Source: Paucibacter sp. KCTC 42545 (GTDB lineage: Bacteria > Pseudomonadota > Gammaproteobacteria > Burkholderiales > Burkholderiaceae_C). From it: 64,000 nt of DNA. The notes under the pieces were generated by a model, which made no database searches, was not told the DNA's origin, and saw nothing but the letters and a program-made list of their open reading frames with translations. Where the stretch lies: the NCBI RefSeq assembly GCF_001477625.1, contig NZ_CP013692.1, positions 2,294,001 to 2,358,000 of the forward strand. Reading direction: 5' to 3'. This document shows, in pieces, positions 47,083 to 57,704 of this stretch. The position numbers and the translations under genes are program-made. Each line of letters opens with the position of its first letter. Positions within the stretch are counted from its first letter, which is position 1.

Positions 47083-49266
47083 TCAAACATGGCGCAGCAC
47101 CAGGAGGCTGCGCGCGGGAACATTCAGGTGGGTGATGGGCTGAGCTATGGGCTGAGCTGTGAGCTGAGGGCTGGTCTGAACAGCCGATATTGGCATGGTC
47201 GTCTCATCCAACGGCAACTCGCCACTGCTATCCAGAACCAGGCGCCACGCCCCCAGGCCAAAGGCAAAAGCCTGCGGCTCGGGCTCGGGGTTGAACAAGA
47301 CCATTAGTCGCGGTGCAGCCGCAGCCTCTGCCGCCTTGCGCGCCTCAAAAAACACGGCTGCAAAAGCGGACTGTGAAGCATCGAACCAATCGTGCTGCTG
47401 CATCTCCGCACCGCGTGGCGAGAACCAGCGCAAGCTGGGGGCCGAGGCCTGAGTTGCATCTGCAGAAGCCGCGGCGAACCACTGCTCATGCCGCAGCAAG
47501 GGCTCGGCGCGGCGAAGGGCCAGCAGCGCGGCGACAAAGGCTTGCGTGTCGCTCTCAGCCTGCGCCCAGTCCAGCCAAGTGATGGCATTGTCTTGGCAGT
47601 AGGCATTGTTATTGCCGCCCTGGCTGTTGCCGATTTCGTCCCCGGCGCAAAGCATGGGCGTGCCCTGGGCCAGCAGCAAAGTGGCCAACATGGCGCGGCG
47701 CACCCGCAAGCGCGTGGCGTGAATGGCGGCGTCCTCGCTCGGCCCCTCATGGCCGAAATTGGCGCAGAGTTCGCCATCGCGGCCATCGCGGTTGTTCTCG
47801 CCATTGGCGTGGTTGTGCTTGTGCGAATAACTCACCACATCGGCCAGCACATAACCGTCATGCACAGAGACAAAATTCACCGAAGCGGTGGGTCGGCGCG
47901 CGCCATGGTGGAACAAATCGCTGGAGGCCATGAAGCGCCGCGCCAACTCGCCCCGGCCAACGCTGGGCTGCTGCGAGCGCAGCCAATAGCCGCGCACCGC
48001 ATCGCGGAACTTGTCGTTCCAGTCCAGAAAGCGCCCGGGGAAGCGGCCGACCTGATAGCCCTCATGCCCGGCATCCCAGGGCTCGGAGATCAAATGCACC
48101 TGGGCCAGCACCGGGTCCTGGCGCAAGGCGGTGAAGAAGGCGGCTTGCGGGTCAAAGCCATGGTGCGTGCGCCCCAGCACCGGCGCCAGATCGAAGCGGA
48201 AGCCATCCACGCCCATCTCCGTCACCCAGTAGCGCAGCGAGTCCAGCACCAACTGGGCCACGCGTGGGTGAGCGCAGTTCAAGGTATTGCCGCAGGCGCT
48301 GACGTTTTCATAACGGCTCTTGTCATCTGACACCAAGCGGTAGTAGCTGCGGTTGTCCAGCCCTCTCAAACTCAAGGTCGGGCCGAACTCATTGCCCTCG
48401 GGCGTGTGGTTGTAGACCACATCCAGCACCACCTCCAGGCCTTGCGCATGCAGCTCGCGCACCATGGCGCGGAACTCCTCCCGCACGGCGGCCGGGTCAT
48501 CGCGATGGGCGCGCTGCGCCAGGCGCGGGTCGGGGCTGAAAAATCCGAGGGTGTTGTAGCCCCAGTAATTCGGTTTGCCCAAATCGGCCAGGTGCGGCTC
48601 ATCGATATGAAAGTGCACCGGAAGCAAAGACAAGGTGGTGACACCCAGGGCTTTCAGATGCGCCACCGAGGTGGGATGCGCCAAGCCGGCATAGCTGCCA
48701 CGCAGGGCCTCGGGCACCGCTTGCAGCTGCTGCGAGAAGCCCTTCACATGCACTTCGTACAGCACCAAGTCGGCTGTCGCATGGCGCGGCGCGTTCAGGC
48801 GCGGGCTGCTCACAGCCGGCAAGGCCTGCGCCACCCTCGCCTTCAGCGCTTGCAAGGCGTTGTCGCGGGTGTCGAAGGAGCGCGGGCCGTCCGGGTGGCC
48901 CAGCTCATAACCATGCTGCTCCGGCGCCAAGGCGAAGTGGCCGACGATCTCGCGGGCATAAGGGTCCAGCAAGAGCTTGTGGGCATTGAAGCGGTGACCC
49001 TGCTCGGGGCAATAAGGTCCATGGGCGCGCAGACCGTAAACGAGACCTGCACCCAAGCCCGGCAAAAAGCCGTGGAAGACCCCGTCATCGGGCCCCAGCA
49101 AGGCGTAGCGGCGCAACTCGCGCTGACCAGCGCCATCAAAGATACACAACTCAATGGCCGTGGCCGATTCGGAGAAGACAGCGAAGTTGACACCGCCGTC
49201 GCGCGGCGTGGCGCCCAGCGGCTCATGACGGCCGGCTTGCAAACATTCAGGCAAATGGCGACTCAT
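47083..49266 (-). CDS. glgX: Glycogen debranching enzyme GlgX (isoamylase type)
   Basis: The 727-residue protein begins with a CBM48 domain (about 10-130, GGVNFAVFSESATAIELCIFD) and a GH13_11 barrel. The barrel shows KGFSQQL, NYWGYNTLGFFSPDPRLA, LDVVYNHTPEGNEFGPTLS, DGFRFDLAPVLGR (nucleophile), HLISEPWDAG (acid/base) and VNFVSVHDGYVLADVVSY. It removes alpha-1,6 branches, preferably short ones left by phosphorylase. Its start overlaps the stop of the esterase gene (ATGA). Confidence 0.96.
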   Translation of the reverse strand: MSRHLPECLQAGRHEPLGATPRDGGVNFAVFSESATAIELCIFDGAGQRELRRYALLGPDDGVFHGFLPGLGAGLVYGLRAHGPYCPEQGHRFNAHKLLLDPYAREIVGHFALAPEQHGYELGHPDGPRSFDTRDNALQALKARVAQALPAVSSPRLNAPRHATADLVLYEVHVKGFSQQLQAVPEALRGSYAGLAHPTSVAHLKALGVTTLSLLPVHFHIDEPHLADLGKPNYWGYNTLGFFSPDPRLAQRAHRDDPAAVREEFRAMVRELHAQGLEVVLDVVYNHTPEGNEFGPTLSLRGLDNRSYYRLVSDDKSRYENVSACGNTLNCAHPRVAQLVLDSLRYWVTEMGVDGFRFDLAPVLGRTHHGFDPQAAFFTALRQDPVLAQVHLISEPWDAGHEGYQVGRFPGRFLDWNDKFRDAVRGYWLRSQQPSVGRGELARRFMASSDLFHHGARRPTASVNFVSVHDGYVLADVVSYSHKHNHANGENNRDGRDGELCANFGHEGPSEDAAIHATRLRVRRAMLATLLLAQGTPMLCAGDEIGNSQGGNNNAYCQDNAITWLDWAQAESDTQAFVAALLALRRAEPLLRHEQWFAAASADATQASAPSLRWFSPRGAEMQQHDWFDASQSAFAAVFFEARKAAEAAAAPRLMVLFNPEPEPQAFAFGLGAWRLVLDSSGELPLDETTMPISAVQTSPQLTAQPIAQPITHLNVPARSLLVLRHV

Positions 49267-50210
49267 GCGCGAGGCTCCAACAAAAAACGTAGCGGCTGCG
49301 CCAAACGGCTAGACCAGGCGCGCTCGTTGTGCCCCTGACCCTCGAAAACCCGACTCAGGACCCGAGGCGGTTTGTGCCCCAGTTCCACCATCAACGCATC
49401 AACCTGGGCCTGCGCCTGATCGTAGAGCGCATCAAGTTCCACCGTGCCGCGATCCATATACAGCCGGCATTGGCCGGGCGGAGGCAGCTTGCGCCGCAGA
49501 TAGGCCAAAGCCGCAGCCGGAATCTCGGCATTGCGTTCATGGCCGCCAATCCAGTGGGTGCTGAGCGCCGCGGCAGCACCAAAGACTTGCGGGTACTCGC
49601 ACAAGCCATAAATACTGATCATGCCGCCCATGCTGGAACCCATCAAAAAGGTGGCATCACGCCCACGCTCGGTGGCACAACGCGCATCCACAGCGGGCTT
49701 GAGTTCTTCCACGATGAAACGCAGATAGGCATCAGACAGGACTTCCGATTTCAGCCGCTCGGCCCGGTAGTGCTGCGTGACGGGCGAGTCAGGCAAAGCG
49801 TCGGCATAGGCCTTGGGGAAGAACTCCGCATGGCGATGCTCGGGGCGGTTCCAGATGCCCACGACGATGAAGTCGCGCAACTGGCCCGCTGCGATCATGG
49901 GCGCGGCGATCTGGTCCACACACCATGCCTGGCCGTTCCAGGTGCTGCGCGGATCGAACAGCATCTGGCCGTCATGCATATAGAGCACGGCATGCGGACG
50001 GCGGCCGTCATAGCTCGGTGGCAGCCAGACTTCGACCGGGCGCGCCGGCACAAACTGAGAAGGGAATGCCGACCAGCGCTCCAGCCGGCCCGATTGCACC
50101 TGCTGCTCGCTGGCACCGGGCGCTGTGGGCGCCACGCTAGCGGCGCCCAGTGCCATGCCTCCTGCCAGCGCCGAGGCGGCAAGCACGCAGCAATCGCGTC
50201 GAGTAATCAT
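49263..50210 (-). CDS. Tat-exported putative esterase within the glycogen operon
   Basis: The 315-residue protein begins MITRRDCCVLAASALAGGMALGA, a twin-arginine-type signal followed by a hydrophobic stretch. The alpha/beta hydrolase core (about 60-315) has HAVLYMHDGQMLFDP, typical of the putative-esterase (esterase D/enterochelin esterase) family, and FLMGSSMGGMISI with the nucleophile Ser. A candidate Asp lies in MVELGHK and a His in FEGQGHNERAW. It shares ATGA overlaps both with glgB upstream and glgX downstream, so it is a fixed part of the operon. Its substrate is unknown; acylated glucans would fit. Confidence 0.85.
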   Translation of the reverse strand: MITRRDCCVLAASALAGGMALGAASVAPTAPGASEQQVQSGRLERWSAFPSQFVPARPVEVWLPPSYDGRRPHAVLYMHDGQMLFDPRSTWNGQAWCVDQIAAPMIAAGQLRDFIVVGIWNRPEHRHAEFFPKAYADALPDSPVTQHYRAERLKSEVLSDAYLRFIVEELKPAVDARCATERGRDATFLMGSSMGGMISIYGLCEYPQVFGAAAALSTHWIGGHERNAEIPAAALAYLRRKLPPPGQCRLYMDRGTVELDALYDQAQAQVDALMVELGHKPPRVLSRVFEGQGHNERAWSSRLAQPLRFLLEPRA

Positions 50211-52462
50211 TGGGATGCAAGTCCTTCAAGGGCAGTTGGACCCTTGGGCACCGCCGCCAAAAACAAGGTCGCCAGCGGCGGCAGAGTCAGCTCAAGATAG
50301 CCGTCACGCGCGAGCAGCTGTGCATCGAGATTGCCCAGATTGCTGCCGCCGTAATGTGCGGAATCGGTGTTGAGAAGCTCCCGCCAAGCCTGTGATGAAT
50401 CAAAGCCTTTGGGTAATGGCAGGCGGTAGCCTGGGCGTGGCAGCGGCGTGAAATTGCAGACCACCAGGACCGTGGCGCCGGCCCCAGCACCGGCTTCCAC
50501 CGCGCCCTCCTCATGCCTTGCCCAGGCCAGCACAGACTGCTCGCGGTCCTCGGCCTGCAGCCACTCAAAGCCAGCCGCCTCGCAGTCCAGGCGGTGCAGC
50601 GCAGGCGTGTTGCGGTAAAGCTGATTCAAGTCGCGGATCAGGCGCTGCACGCCGGCATGGCGCGGGTCTTCCAACAATTCCCAGGGCAAGGACTTGGCCT
50701 CGTTCCACTCGCTGCTCTGGGCAAATTCCTGGCCCATGAAGAGCAGCTTCTTACCCGGGTGGCCCCACATAAAGCCGTAGTAGGCGCGCAGATTGGCGAA
50801 CTTCTGCCAGGCGCTGGAGTCGCTGGCGTCGCCAGGCATCTTGCCCAGCATGCTGCCCTTGCCATGCACCACTTCGTCGTGCGAGATCGGCAGAACAAAG
50901 TTCTCGCTGAAGGCGTAGACCAGGCCGAAGCTCATCTTCTCGTGATGCCAGCGCCGATGAATCGGGTCTTCCTGCATATAGCGCAAGGTGTCGTTCATCC
51001 AGCCCATATTCCACTTGTAGTGAAAACCCAGGCCGCCGGCATAGGTGGGCGCCGACACGCCGGGGAAGCTGGTGCTTTCCTCGGCCACGGTGATGGCGCC
51101 CGGGGTCTCGCTGCCGAGCACTTCGTTCATTTTTTTCAGCAGCGCGATCGCCTCCAGGTTCTCGCGGCCGCCCAGGGCATTGGGAACCCATTCACCGGGC
51201 TGGCGTGAATAGTCGCGGTAGAGCATGGAGGCCACCGCATCCACCCGCAAACCGTCCACGCCCCAACGCTCAATCCAGTACAAGGCATTGCCGACCAGGA
51301 ACTGGCGCACCTCGGCACGGCCGAAGTTGTAGATCAGGGTGTTCCAGTCTTGGTGGAAACCTTCCTTGGGGTCGGCGTACTCGTACAGATGCGTGCCGTC
51401 GAACTGGGCCAGGCCATGCGCATCGATCGGGAAATGCGCCGGCACCCAGTCCAGCAGCAGCCCCAGGCCACGCGCATGGCAAGCCGCCACAAAGCGCGCA
51501 AAACCCTCGGGCGGGCCGAAGCGGGCCGTTGGGGCATAAAGCCCCAAGGTTTGATAGCCCCAGGAGCCATCGAAGGGATGCTCGCTGATGGGCATCAGCT
51601 GCACATGGGTGAAGCCCAGCTCGGCGGCGTAACTTGGCAACTGCTCGGCCAGCTCATCCCAGCTGGGGAAGCGTGGGCCACCGTCGGCCGCACTGCCTTG
51701 GCGCCAGGAGGCGGCATGCACCTCGTAGATGCTGATGGGGGCCTGGCGCGCGTTGGCAGCGGCACGGCCAGCCGGCAAAGCGGTGGGGGCCGGCAGCGTG
51801 CCCACCACGCTGGCATTGTCCGGCCGCAGCTGGGCGGCAAAAGCAAACGGGTCGGCCTTCAGCGGCAGCAAGCCGCCCTGGGCATCCAGCAACTCGAATT
51901 TGTAGAAGTCCCCGGGCGCCGCATGGGGCACGAAGATCTCCCACACGCCGGCGGTGTGGCGCAAGCGCATGGCGTGGCGGCGGCCGTCCCAGTTATTGAA
52001 CGAACCCACCACGCTGACCCGCCGCGCATTGGGCGCCCAGACGGCGAAGCGCACGCCGCTGACCGAACCCAGACTCAATACATGGGCGCCCAGCACGGTG
52101 TAGGGGCGCGGATGCTCGCCGCGCGCCAGCAAGGCCAGATCCTCATCGCTGAGCTGGGGGCCGAAGCCGTAGGCATCGGCATAGACCTCGCTATGCCCGT
52201 CCGCCCACTGCACTTGCAGCCGGTAGTCAAAGCGCTGCTTGCGGCGCAAGGCCTGGCCCTCGAAGAAACCGGCCGCATCGCGCTGGGTCGAGCTCGCGAT
52301 GCGGCGGCCGGTCTTCGCGTCCAGCACCGTCACCGCCTGCGCGCCGGGCAGCAAGGCGCGCAGCCACAGCCGGCCCTGCGCATCGGCGTGCAGACCCAGC
52401 ACGCTGAAAGGGTCGGCATGTTGGCCGTTCAGCAAGGCCTGGAGATCGGTGGAGGCAAGCAT
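50207..52462 (-). CDS. glgB: 1,4-alpha-glucan branching enzyme
   Basis: The start at 52462 gives a 751-residue protein with an N-terminal N1 domain (ADPFSVLGLHADAQ), a CBM48 domain (SGVRFAVWAPNARRVSVVGSFNNWDGR) and a GH13 barrel. The barrel carries YEVHAASWRQG, ELGFTHVQLMPISEHPFDGSWGYQ, WGVDGLRVDAVASML (nucleophile), TVAEESTSFPGV (acid/base) and PISHDEVVHGKGSML. The four key regions are intact. It introduces alpha-1,6 branches. It overlaps the esterase gene by 4 nt; glgP lies 137 nt upstream across a 12-nt triple repeat. Confidence 0.97.
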   Translation of the reverse strand: MLASTDLQALLNGQHADPFSVLGLHADAQGRLWLRALLPGAQAVTVLDAKTGRRIASSTQRDAAGFFEGQALRRKQRFDYRLQVQWADGHSEVYADAYGFGPQLSDEDLALLARGEHPRPYTVLGAHVLSLGSVSGVRFAVWAPNARRVSVVGSFNNWDGRRHAMRLRHTAGVWEIFVPHAAPGDFYKFELLDAQGGLLPLKADPFAFAAQLRPDNASVVGTLPAPTALPAGRAAANARQAPISIYEVHAASWRQGSAADGGPRFPSWDELAEQLPSYAAELGFTHVQLMPISEHPFDGSWGYQTLGLYAPTARFGPPEGFARFVAACHARGLGLLLDWVPAHFPIDAHGLAQFDGTHLYEYADPKEGFHQDWNTLIYNFGRAEVRQFLVGNALYWIERWGVDGLRVDAVASMLYRDYSRQPGEWVPNALGGRENLEAIALLKKMNEVLGSETPGAITVAEESTSFPGVSAPTYAGGLGFHYKWNMGWMNDTLRYMQEDPIHRRWHHEKMSFGLVYAFSENFVLPISHDEVVHGKGSMLGKMPGDASDSSAWQKFANLRAYYGFMWGHPGKKLLFMGQEFAQSSEWNEAKSLPWELLEDPRHAGVQRLIRDLNQLYRNTPALHRLDCEAAGFEWLQAEDREQSVLAWARHEEGAVEAGAGAGATVLVVCNFTPLPRPGYRLPLPKGFDSSQAWRELLNTDSAHYGGSNLGNLDAQLLARDGYLELTLPPLATLFLAAVPKGPTALEGLASQ

Positions 52463-52555
52463 CGCGCGGTCTGTCCCTTCTCTTTTGCTTCTTGTCGCCC
52501 TCAATGCGGCGCCGTCATCTTCACCGCAAGGCGGCCAGCCGAGCAAGTGCAGGCT

Positions 52556-52591
52556 GGCCAAAAATCAGGCCAAAAAGCAGGCCAAAAATCC
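52556..52591 (-). repeat. Three 12-nt tandem repeats in the glgP-glgB gap
   Basis: GGCCAAAAATCA, GGCCAAAAAGCA and GGCCAAAAATCC lie in tandem between the glgP stop and the glgB start. On the transcribed strand they read as TTTTTGGCC units in the glgB leader. Confidence 0.85.
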
Positions 52592-52599
52592 GCCCATCA

Positions 52600-55116
52600 T
52601 CAAGCCAAACTCTCACGCGACCACACCCGCGCCACATACTCCTCGATCGTGCGGTCCGACGAGAAGGCGCCCATGCCGGCCACATTGAGGATGGCGCGCT
52701 GGCTCCAGGCGGCAGGCTGTTTGAACAAGGCATCCACCTCGGCCTGCTTGGCCAGGTAGTCGGCAAAGTCGGCCATCAGCATATAGACATCCTGGCCCAG
52801 CAGCTTGTCGACCAGCACGCGGTAGCGATCGCGGTCGCCGAAAGAGAAGGCGCCGTTGGCGATGGCCTCGATGACGGCCTTCAGTTGCGCATTGCTCTCC
52901 ACATACTTGCGCGGCTCATAGCCCTGCTGCTTGAGCTGGGCCACCGCCTCGGTGCGCAGGCCGAAGACAAACATATTCTCCACGCCCATGGCCTGGGCCA
53001 TTTCGATATTGGCGCCGTCCCAGGTGCCGATGGTCAGCGCGCCGTTGAGGGCGAACTTCATATTGCCGGTGCCCGAGGCTTCGGTGCCGGCAGTGGAAAT
53101 TTGCTCCGACAAATCGGCCGCCGGGATGATGATCTCGGCCAAGCTAACGCCGTAATTGGGCAGGAAGACCAGCTTGAGCTTGTCACCCACGCGCGGGTCG
53201 CTATTGATGACGCGGCCCACATCGTGCGCCAGCTGGATGATGGACTTGGCCATGTGATAGGCCGAGGCCGCCTTGCCGGCGATGACCACGGTGCGCGGGG
53301 TCCAGTCGGCCTGCGGGTTGGCAACAATCGCCTGGTAACGCGCGATCACATGCAAGATATTGAGCAGCTGACGCTTGTACTCGTGGATGCGCTTGATCTG
53401 CACGTCAAACAAACTGTCCGGGTTCAGCGCCACGCCCAGCTGGCTGCGCACCAGATCGGCCAGGCGCTGCTTGTTGGCGCGCTTGACGGCCAGGAACTGC
53501 GCGCCAAAGCCCACATCAGCCGCCAAGGGCTTGAGCTGCTGCAGTGCCATCAGGTCTTGGCGCCAAGTGCTGCCGAAGCGGCCATCGATCAGGGCCGACA
53601 AGCTGGGGTTGCATTGCTGCAGCCAGCGGCGCGGCGTCACACCATTGGTGACGTTATGGAAGCGGTCGGGGAAGAGGCGATGGAAGTCGGAAAAAATGGT
53701 TTGCACCATCAGCTCTGAATGCAGGGCCGCCACGCCGTTGACGCGGTGCGAGGCCACGATGGACAAGGCTGCCATGCGCACGCGGCGCTGGCCACCCGAA
53801 CCGGCGCCATGGCCTTCGTCGATCAGCGAGACCCGCTGCAGCAAGCCGGTGTCGCCGGGGAAGCGCTGGGCCACCTCGGTCAGGAAGCGTTGATTGATCT
53901 CATAAATGATTTCCAGATGGCGCGGCAGCAGTTGCTCGAACATCTGCACCGGCCAGGTTTCAAGCGCCTCCGGCATCAGGGTGTGGTTGGTGTAGGACAC
54001 GGCCTGGCGGGTGATGGCCCAGGCCTGATCCCAGCCCAGGGCATGCTCATCGACCAGCAAGCGCATCAGCTCGGCCGGGGCCAGCGCCGGATGGGTGTCG
54101 TTCAAATGGACGGCATTGCGCAGGCCCAGCTCATGCAAGGGAGCGCCCTCGCGCAGATGGCGGGCGATCAGGTCTTGCAAAGAGGCGCTGGTCAAGAAGG
54201 CCTCTTGCTTGAGGCGCAACTCGCGCCCGGCCTCGGTGCTGTCGTCCGGGTACAGCACCCAGTTCAGCGCGTCGGCGGCGACGCGGTGGCGGGCGGCGCC
54301 CATGAAGTCACCTTCGCAGAAGGTGGCGAAGTTGATCGGTGCAGCGGCACTGGCATGCCACTGGCGTAGGGTCGAGACCCGCTCGCTGTGGTGGGCCGGC
54401 ACGATGAAGTCATAGGCTTGCGCCTCCAGCACCTCGGCCGGCTGCCAGCGGCGCGCGCCGCCGTCTTCCACCACCACCCGGCCGCCGAAACCGACGTGAT
54501 AGCGCAGTTCAGGGCGCGGCACTTCCCAGGGCTGACCCAAGCGCATCCAGTCGTCCGGCATTTCAATCTGGCGGCCGTCTTGAATGCCCTGGGCGAACAT
54601 GCCGTACTGGTAGCGCAGGCCGTAACCGAATGAGGGCAAGCCCAGCTCGGCGAAAGAATCCAAGAAGCAAGCCGCCAGGCGGCCGAGGCCACCATTGCCC
54701 AGCGCCATATCGGGCTCGCGTTCCAGCACATCGCTGTACTGCAGGCCTTGGGCGGCCAGCAGTTCGCGCAGATCGCCGTCCAGACCCAACGCAGCCAGGG
54801 CGTTGGAAAGCGCACGGCCCATCAGGAATTCCATCGACAGGTAATGCACCCGGCGCACCGGCGCATCGGCGCCACGCTTGGCGTCAGCCAATTGGGTCTG
54901 CGCCCAGCGCAGGGCCAGCACATCGCGGGTGGCGGTGGCGGCGGCGCGCAAAGCGGTCTGCGCGCTGGCCGTGCCACCGGACAGGCTCATCTCGCGCTCA
55001 AAAGCACTGGCAAAGGCGGCGCGCAGCGCGGCGCGTGCTTGGGCTTGGGTCTGTTGGGCTGGTGTTGCTGAAGTCATGGCATCCATCGTGGTCAAAACCC
55101 TGGTCTTGAGAATCAT
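52600..55116 (-). CDS. glgP: Glycogen/maltodextrin phosphorylase
   Basis: The GT35 enzyme contains VHYLSMEFLMGRALSNAL, GNGGLGRLAACFLDS, AGTEASGTGNMKFALNGALTIGTWDGANIEM with the pyridoxal-phosphate Lys, and KRIHEYKRQLLNILHV. It releases glucose-1-phosphate from non-reducing ends. Three starts are possible (55116, 55086, 55077); I use 55116, which has GGGA upstream and gives 838 residues, but the conserved protein begins after 55077, giving 825. It heads the glgP-glgB-esterase-glgX-malQ operon and is divergent from malK. The missing glgA and glgC suggest the operon is mainly catabolic. Confidence 0.95.
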   Translation of the reverse strand: MILKTRVLTTMDAMTSATPAQQTQAQARAALRAAFASAFEREMSLSGGTASAQTALRAAATATRDVLALRWAQTQLADAKRGADAPVRRVHYLSMEFLMGRALSNALAALGLDGDLRELLAAQGLQYSDVLEREPDMALGNGGLGRLAACFLDSFAELGLPSFGYGLRYQYGMFAQGIQDGRQIEMPDDWMRLGQPWEVPRPELRYHVGFGGRVVVEDGGARRWQPAEVLEAQAYDFIVPAHHSERVSTLRQWHASAAAPINFATFCEGDFMGAARHRVAADALNWVLYPDDSTEAGRELRLKQEAFLTSASLQDLIARHLREGAPLHELGLRNAVHLNDTHPALAPAELMRLLVDEHALGWDQAWAITRQAVSYTNHTLMPEALETWPVQMFEQLLPRHLEIIYEINQRFLTEVAQRFPGDTGLLQRVSLIDEGHGAGSGGQRRVRMAALSIVASHRVNGVAALHSELMVQTIFSDFHRLFPDRFHNVTNGVTPRRWLQQCNPSLSALIDGRFGSTWRQDLMALQQLKPLAADVGFGAQFLAVKRANKQRLADLVRSQLGVALNPDSLFDVQIKRIHEYKRQLLNILHVIARYQAIVANPQADWTPRTVVIAGKAASAYHMAKSIIQLAHDVGRVINSDPRVGDKLKLVFLPNYGVSLAEIIIPAADLSEQISTAGTEASGTGNMKFALNGALTIGTWDGANIEMAQAMGVENMFVFGLRTEAVAQLKQQGYEPRKYVESNAQLKAVIEAIANGAFSFGDRDRYRVLVDKLLGQDVYMLMADFADYLAKQAEVDALFKQPAAWSQRAILNVAGMGAFSSDRTIEEYVARVWSRESLA

Positions 55117-55209
55117 GCTTAATCCCGGCCCTCGCCGCCTGGCGAGGCAAGGCCTCACAGCCTCCGGCTGGAAGCTTTGTAGCCAGTATCGCTGACGGCA
55201 GAAGATTTG

Positions 55210-55224
55210 TGTAGTTTCACTACA
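55210..55224. promoter_or_regulatory. TGTAG-N5-CTACA palindrome, candidate operator (site 2)
   Basis: TGTAG-TTTCA-CTACA lies between divergent glgP and malK. The same element in near-identical form occurs at 41777 in the pullulanase/alpha-amylase gap. It lies about 75 bp upstream of the malK -35 box and 93 bp upstream of the glgP start. Confidence 0.7.
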
Positions 55225-55298
55225 TGCAAAACAACAAATCCCAGCAACAGGCCCTTGATCTTATTTATGCACAGTTCAAATCTGCCGGGTAATTGCTG

Positions 55299-55327
55299 TT
55301 GTTCAACTACAAAGCAAACGTTATATT
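55299..55327 (+). promoter_or_regulatory. Sigma-70 promoter of malKEFG
   Basis: TTGTTC (55299-55304), 17 nt, then TATATT (55322-55327) lies just upstream of malK, giving a leader of roughly 10 nt that holds an AAAGAGA ribosome binding site. Confidence 0.65.
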
Positions 55328-55343
55328 CGAGCCAAAGAGAACA

Positions 55344-56470
<1,127 letters not shown>

Positions 56471-56474
<4 letters not shown>

Positions 56475-57703
56475 AGAGGGCGATGCACGCGAGAGCGCGA
56501 ACCGCTTGTTTCGTTCCAGCACTGACATCGGCACTGACCCTGGCCTTGGGCTTACCTGCCCAGGCGGCCACGGCCGGCGCGCAGTCCGACCTGAAACTGG
56601 TGGTCTGGATCAATAGCGACAAGGGCTACAACGGGCTGCAAAAAGTGGGCGACGCTTTTGCCGAGAAGTCCGGCGTCAAGGTCACGGTGGAGCATCCCGT
56701 CGACGCGCCCGACAAATTCAGCCAAGCCGCCGGGGCTGGCAAGGGACCAGACATTTTTTGCTGGCCGCATGACCGCGTGGGTGAATGGGCCAAGAGCGGC
56801 CTGATCGCACCGGTGCGCCCGAACCAGCGCATCAGCAGCGAAGTGGAAGCCTCGGCCTGGCAAGCCTTCGCCTATCGCGGCAAGACCTGGGGCTACCCCA
56901 TCGCCATCGAGGCCATCGGCCTGATCTACAACAAAGCCCTGGTGAAGACGCCGCCCAGTACTTTTGACGAAGTGATCGCCCTGGACCAGCGCTTGGTCAA
57001 GCAAGGCAAGAAGGCGATTTTGTGGGACTACAACAAGAGCTTTTTCAGCTGGCCCTTGTTCGCCGGCGCAGGCGGGCAGATCTTCCCCAAAGATGCGCAG
57101 GGTGAGTACGACACGGCCAAAGTGGGCGTCAACAACGCCGGTGCGGTGCGCGCCGGGCAAATGCTGGATCAACTCATCCGCAGTGGCGTGATGCCCAAGG
57201 GCGCCCGCTATGCCGAGATGGAAGGCGGCTTTGCCCGCGGCGATGTGGCCATGATGATCTCCGGCCCCTTCGCCTGGGACAACGCGCGCCGCGCCAAGAT
57301 TGATTTCGGCGTGGCACCCATTCCCGCGGTCGTCCCCGGCCAACCCAGCCGGCCTTTTGTGGGCGTGCTGGGCTGCATGATTGCCGCGCCCAGCAAGGTC
57401 AAGGACGTGGCGCGCGAATTCATCGAAAACCACTTGATGCGAGTCGACAGCCTGAAGACCATCAATGCCGATGTGCCCCTGGGCGTGCCGGCCAACAAGG
57501 CCTTCTACGCCGAGCTGGCAGCCGACCCGGCTATTCGCGCCTCGATGGAGAACGCCCGCCTGGGCCAGGCCATTCCCAATATCCCCGAGGTGGGCCGCTT
57601 CTGGACCGCCATGGACGCGGCGATGGAAGCCATCAGCAACGGCCTGCAATCCCCCAAGGACGCGCTGGACGGCGCGGCCGCACGCATGACGGTGGGCAAG
57701 TGA
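56471..57703 (+). CDS. malE: Maltose/maltodextrin-binding periplasmic protein
   Basis: The 410-residue protein has a signal peptide (hydrophobic VPALTSALTLALGLPAQA, cleavage near AATAGA). The mature protein reads LKLVVWINSDKGYNGLQKVGDAFAEKSGVKVTVEHP, GPDIFCWPHDRVGEWAKSGLIAPV and YPIAIEAIGLIYNKAL, matching the MalE family including binding residues Asp and Trp in the early lobe. It delivers maltodextrins to MalFG. The ABC operon order here is malK-malE-malF-malG, unlike E. coli. Confidence 0.95.
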
Positions 57704-57704
57704 T

